49,752 bases of DNA from Branchiostoma floridae (taxonomy: Eukaryota > Chordata > Leptocardii > Amphioxiformes > Branchiostomatidae). The translations under genes were made by a program, and so were the position numbers. The notes beneath the pieces were generated by a model. It was not told the DNA's origin. It did not search any database and saw nothing but the letters and a program-made list of their open reading frames with translations. The stretch lies in assembly GCF_000003815.2 (NCBI RefSeq), contig NC_049981.1, positions 28,982,917 through 29,032,668 of the forward strand, given 5' to 3'. Shown piece after piece: positions 45,138-49,752 of the stretch; position 1 is the stretch's first letter; each line of letters begins with the position of its first letter.

Positions 45138-45474
45138 CAGGGCTCTAGCCAGCTCGAAATTTTTTTCCGTCAACCAATTCCCATTGTCACGAAAATCGTG
45201 AAAACACTCTTCCATGAGTTAGAAAGACTGAACTGAGACCTTGAAAAACGGGTTTTTAATGAGATTATCGTATGCTAAAGGGCGCCGACACACTTCGTCA
45301 ACAATAATAACAATAGCAAAACAAACAGTGTGTTACGGCCATGGACGGCGCCCCCAAGCCGCCTGTAGCTTCAACCAAGGATTTTTGTGCGTCAAGGTGG
45401 ACGGATTGGTTTTTCCGTCACACGCAGCAAATTTCTGTCAATTGACGGAAAAAGGGACGCTGGCTAGAGCCCTG
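45138..45474. mobile_element. hAT-type MITE with CAGGGCTCTAGCCAGC ends
   Basis: Left CAGGGCTCTAGCCAGC and right GCTGGCTAGAGCCCTG. Flanks TTTCAGTC and CTTCAGTC match at 7 of 8 positions. The interior contains TTTTTCCGTCA and TGACGGAAAAA words. 337 bp, 62 bp after the MCU exon 6 donor. Confidence 0.88.
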
Positions 45475-45704
45475 CTTCAGTCATTCTTTTTCACAGAATC
45501 TTAGTACTGTAACAGCATTTCAGCTTGCAAGAATTTAATTTTGCAGTAGGGAGAAAATGAAGTGTGTGCTTTTGTTTTAAATTAGATGTTGAAACAAAGG
45601 TAAAAGAGTGAACATTTGCTTTCTTAGTGGGTTTAAGCTCGCGGGGATGAGGTCACTTCGAAAACAGCAAACATACCACTGTGAAAATTTCTGCATTTAC
45701 AGTA

Positions 45705-46586
45705 CAGAGGCGGCGGCAGCAAATTTCGCATGGGGGGGGGGAACTTTACTGACAGAACATTGCAGCACCCGTCGCGCGACCATCCTAGGGGGGTCCGGGG
45801 GCATGCTCCCCCGGGAAAATTTGAAATCTTGACCCTCTAAAACGCCATTTCCTTCGTTTTGACGGGCAAATTTTGCTGCCAGACTAAGCTAAATTTGATG
45901 GCAATTCTGTAAGAAAGACACATGGTTTTTAATAGCGAGGGCGATGCCCCAAAAATATTTTCATGATTTCGTGTACCGTAGGTGCAAGCTGTCGCAAGGT
46001 TGGTCTGGGGAAATTTCGGAATCTGCACCCTATGAAATGCAATTTTCTGTATTTTTAGGGACAAAATTTGCTGGCAGACTATGCTAAATCTAATGGCATT
46101 TTTGTCATAGAAAGAAATTGTTTGAGGGCGATGACCCACACAAATTTTCACCATGTCGTTGTAAGCGTCCGAGGCGCAAGTTATCGCTAGGGAGGTCCGG
46201 AGAAAATTTTGAAATCTTGACCGTCTGAAACGTCATTTCCTGCATTTGGGGGCCACATTCTGCTTGTAAACTAAGCTAAGTACGATAGTTAAATTCAGTT
46301 TAAAAGATTTTTGAGAGCGACACTCCCGCAACATATTGTCCTTCGCCGAAGACGCGGGCCGTCACAAGGGAGGTCTGGCGAAATTTTGAAATCGGGACTC
46401 TCTGAAACGCCATTTCTTGCATTTTCGGGGGTAAATTTTGCCGTTAGACTAGCTTGATTTAATGAAATTTCCATCATCCAAAAAATACACAAGGTTTCAG
46501 CTTGCTTTTCTGGGGGAGCGACGCCCCCCCAACATATTTTCCGGGGGGGCCGCCGCCCCCCCTGCCCCCCGGTGCCGCCGCCACTG
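45705..46586. mobile_element. 882-bp DNA element with CAGAGGCGGCGGCA ends and four internal ~190-bp repeats
   Basis: Left CAGAGGCGGCGGCA and right TGCCGCCGCCACTG with a 5-bp duplication CAGTA. Inside, a unit with GAAATCTTGACCCTCTAAAA and CGCCATTTCCT starts at about 45823, 46018, 46210 and 46388. It landed in an older CTGTAAATGCA-type MITE fragment (45640-45704). No intact frame. Confidence 0.7.
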
Positions 46587-46671
46587 CAGTAATATCATTT
46601 ATGGTAAAGAAAAAATCGTTATCTCTACAAAAAGAATTGGCTAATCTAAATAATCTGATGATAAGAAAATG

Positions 46672-46870
46672 TTCACACAACTCACACCAGGGGGTGAAGG
46701 TAGATGTCGCAATGAAAAAATGCATGGTAGTGATGAGGTCACTTCGAAAACAGCAAACATGAAACCACCATGAAAATTCTATGATATTACTGTAAATGCA
46801 AGTGTTTGAGTTCACACAACTCACACCAGGGGGTGAAGGTAGATGTCGCAATGAAAACATGCATGGTAGA
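46672..46870. repeat. Direct repeat pair beside the 882-bp element
   Basis: CACACAACTCACACCAGGGG with the following TGAAGGTAGATGTCGCAATG occurs at about 46674 and again at about 46814. A GATGAGGTCACTTCGAAAAC word at 45648 also recurs at 46734. These mark a local duplication of the older host MITE. Confidence 0.7.
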
Positions 46871-46925
46871 GGAAACTACAGCTAAGTAGCTACCCACCCG
46901 GTGAAGCAGCCACTATACTATTGGA

Positions 46926-47353
46926 TAGGGCTGGGTACCGGTACAGAAAATTCAGGTCCAGGTCCGGTTCAGATCCAAAGGATCAGGTCCGGACCTGAAC
47001 CTGGACCTGATTCAGTATGACTCATACCAATGGTCCATTTCACTACATAGAAATCTGTTTGGTGGAGTATCAGACTTACACTGGCGTTTTAAAATCCTAC
47101 AACGCTAACTGCATCTATACGATTGGCTTTAAAACTTGGTAGAAAGTTACTACAAACTCTACTCCACTTCACTCTTGTTATTTTCTTCCACCTGCAAGCG
47201 CCAAAACGTGTGAATGGCTGATAAAATAATCTGTTAATTTTCTAATCGGTCCAACATCCGGTCCACCTGATTTTTTCAGGTCCGGTTTTTCTGGACCGGT
47301 GTTATAAGAAAAACCGGTTTTGTACCGGTACGCTGTACCGATACCCAGCCCTA
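46926..47353. mobile_element. hAT-type MITE with TAGGGCTGGGTACCGGTAC ends
   Basis: Left TAGGGCTGGGTACCGGTAC and right GTACCGATACCCAGCCCTA with a perfect 8-bp duplication CTATTGGA (46918-46925 and 47354-47361). Sub-terminal zones contain many GGTCCGG/CCGGACC words. 428 bp. Confidence 0.93.
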
Positions 47354-48190
47354 CTATTGGAGCAGACATAAACCAGCCAGGATGCACCCAGGCTAGTAAT
47401 TTCTTGCACCACAGAATAATTTTATGCTTACTATTGTGTAAAGATGGTCTTCACATTGCAGTAAATTTCATGGAGGGTGTAATATGAGTCGTATCACTGA
47501 CCTACACATCCTATAGATGCAGTTCTAATGTCATAAATGGCACAGAAGGCCCCTTTATACAATGCTGAATGCTATAAAAACGTAAGGGTATACTGTAGAA
47601 AGGTGAGCTAATGGACTATATTCTTTGAAATGTGATTTTTATTGGAATGTCTAACCTGATCTATACTTGAAGCAAATTGGAATGATCAAACATAACCAGA
47701 TTAATTCCAAGCCAATGCTTGTTTTTAGCAAAAGCAAAATTTCCCTCCCTACTCGTACTTTTATGTTATTTCAAGGACACGAAGCAAAGTTTTTAACTCA
47801 AGGTGAGTTATATATATAGCCATAGCCGTTCCAAACCACTGCCTGTAAAAAAAATCAGTGAAAGCTACAGGGTAGAAGGTCTAACAAATGAGGTATGCAG
47901 AGAGCATCTGACACTGAAATATTTGTTCATCTTGCTATAATATTTCTTTTGTTGGCAGTACCATTTTTCAGTGCTCTACGTCAAGCCAACTTGTCATTGC
48001 GTAAACACCTAATGTTTAATGGGAATCAATTGAGAATACAGCACGCATCCATAATTTATAGAATGTGGGAAGACGATATGTTAGAATTTGACCTAGTTGG
48101 CCATAGTGCATTAATCAATGGGATGGCATCATCTCTCTGAGAAAAAAGTGTTTGTTCGGCATCATCATAGAGGTTACAAATGTATGTTAA

Positions 48191-48536
48191 CAGGGCTCGA
48201 AATACCACCTGCATATGCAGGTTAGTGCAGGTAAAATTGGAGCTGTGCAGGTATTTCCTGTGTCTACCTGCACCTAACCTGTACTGGTCCATGTACTGGG
48301 TTTTATACACTTACATAAATGTCCTATAATGTAGGTGTATTTGGATTGTTATTAGCTGCATTGACTGTTACCACATATAGTGTATTAAAGAAGAAATAGC
48401 AATGGTTTCTGAACAATTCTAGTATGATCCATACTTCCTAAATTCAGAGTGGTGCAGGTAAAATTTGTCTGGTGCAGGTAATTTTCAATGTTACCTGCAC
48501 TGGTGCAGGTATGCAGGAAAAATATTTCGAGCCCTG
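48191..48536. mobile_element. MITE, CAGGGCTCGAAATAC family, 'TGCAGGT' type, copy 2
   Basis: Same ends as 43596-43940, with a perfect 5-bp duplication GTTAA on both flanks. 346 bp. Confidence 0.92.
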
Positions 48537-49216
48537 GTTAAGTTTTGAATAACGCAGCACATAACAAGTAATATAACACACCAGACAGGCTACACATGCG
48601 AGAACTGGAACACGCTCAAGTATTAGATATTCATAAATAAAACTGTAACTATATATGCTAGCTGTCAGCTGCATCTGGATCCATGCACTGGTTGAGGGTT
48701 GAGAAGCAAAAATTAGGTCACTAATGTCTTTTAAGTACAGAATTAAAGATTTTCTGTGTCTCAAAAAAAAAGAAAATATTTGGCTGATACATATATGTCT
48801 CAAAATAAGGTTCTTAATTGTTCAAATGTTGTTGATATTTGTGTTTTCAACTTAGAAATTGGCTGTCTGAATTTAGATACTTTTCCCCATACTGAATTGG
48901 AATGGTCCAATTGATAATCAATACAGTCCTATATTGTATTCAAATGTGACTTACCCTGAATACTAAGAAGGAAATTAGTGAACCAAACCAAGAATGCTAG
49001 ATACCTTATGTCATCAAATTAGTGTTGTCCATATTGAATAAATCAAGATCATATCATGGTCAGCATCAATTCAAATTAGATTCAAGCCGGCCTACATTTG
49101 TAAATCATGTTATAAACAAAATAGTTGAAAAACTTCAGGGCAATATAAATTGTTTGATTGTGGGCCTTTGCTCAGTGAAATCAGAGAGGAATTGTGATGA
49201 AATGCTAGGCCATAAC

Positions 49217-49552
49217 CAGGGCTCGAAATACCACCTGCATATGCAGGTTAGTGCAGGTAAAATTGGAGCTGTGCAAGTATTTCTGGTGTCTACCTGCACC
49301 TAACCTGCACTGGTTCATGTACTGGGTTTTATATATACAAATCCTATAATGTAGGCGTATATGAATTGTTTTCAGCTGCATTGACTGTTACCAGATTATA
49401 AAAGAAAAAAATAGCAATGGTTCCTGAAGAAAGTTAGTATGATCCATACTTCCAAAATTCAGAGTGGTGCAGGTAAAATTTGTCTGGTGCAGGTAATTTC
49501 CAATGTTACCTGCACCAGTGCAGGTATGCAGAAAAAAGGATTTCGAGCCCTG
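49217..49552. mobile_element. MITE, CAGGGCTCGAAATAC family, 'TGCAGGT' type, copy 3
   Basis: Same ends as the two other copies. The flanks read CCATAAC and CCATAGC, so the target duplication is imperfect or shifted. 336 bp. Confidence 0.88.
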
Positions 49553-49752
49553 CCATAGCCGAAGCAACTGGATCACCCGGTACTTCTTTCTTTCTACTGT
49601 AAAAACAGTATGATTTGTGACAAGGAAAAGTCTTCATTTTGACTAATATACTGACCTACTATACTATAATCAACTGACCTACTATACTTACCCATGGTCC
49701 ACAGAGAAGCGTTTCGAAGGTCTATAACATATTCAGGCACAGTTCTGTGGAA

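Larger units (their letters stand above)
45076..49752 (+). other. MCU intron 6, incomplete at the window edge
   Basis: Begins at GTCAGT. Holds five MITEs or elements and no segment encoding the next expected MCU residues (VRIEISRKAEKRT-like, TM1, WDIMEP). The next exon is therefore to the right of the window. Confidence 0.75.

Noticed and set aside
46474-46860. Gly/Pro-rich frames around 46500
   Set aside because: Caused by the GGCGG/CCGCC ends of the 882-bp element.
47895-48140. 81-codon plus-strand frame with a hydrophobic stretch
   Set aside because: Considered as an MCU transmembrane exon but lacks the expected WDIMEP and flanking motifs, and no splice fit.

Overview
This is an intron-rich animal locus dominated by two nuclear genes for the mitochondrial calcium uniporter. 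MICU1, the EF-hand gatekeeper, lies on the minus strand: 11 coding exons between 244 and 18198, plus a likely non-coding first exon near 21841. MCU, the pore subunit, lies on the plus strand from 22124 and runs off the right edge. Coding exons were assembled by hand from splice signals, unbroken reading phase and recalled similarity to vertebrate MICU1 and MCU. The exon structure, the SINE and MITE content and the chordate-like proteins suggest an invertebrate deuterostome, most likely amphioxus (Branchiostoma). That species call is inference; no marker gene in the window settles it.

Layout. 1-18213: MICU1 from stop codon back to start codon, with LINE scraps and MITEs in its introns. 18214-21840: MICU1 5' UTR intron, with a PIF/Harbinger-like MITE, a composite tRNA-derived SINE, a miniature LTR-like pair carrying pol III boxes, and a short perfect palindrome. 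21858-22123: a gap of about 270 bp between the first-exon ATGs of two divergent genes, read as a shared bidirectional promoter. 22214-39550: the first MCU intron, 17.3 kb, with a foldback-like element (arms of ~187 bp repeats) that spans an assembly gap, a TA-flanked element, a candidate internal MCU promoter near 33650-33953, a Penelope-type hammerhead ribozyme motif at 34434-34475, and further MITEs. 39551-45075: MCU coding exons 2-6. 45076-49752: the next MCU intron, packed with MITEs. The MCU transmembrane helices and DIME selectivity filter are not in the window.

Most interesting points. (1) Pore and gatekeeper are head to head with almost no spacer, the same relative orientation I recall for human chromosome 10. 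(2) The MICU1 intron at the position of the vertebrate MICU1.1 microexon holds up to four tiny in-frame candidate exons (15, 18, 27 and 36 nt). (3) Both mRNAs appear to carry upstream ORFs. (4) MCU has a CRE plus ATGGCGGC cluster followed by a splice donor inside intron 1. (5) Several MITE families share one terminus (CAGGG.TCGAAATAC) but carry different sub-terminal repeated words.

No rRNA gene, CRISPR array or prokaryotic-type operon was seen. All RNA, expression and protein-level statements are inferred from one strand of genomic sequence.
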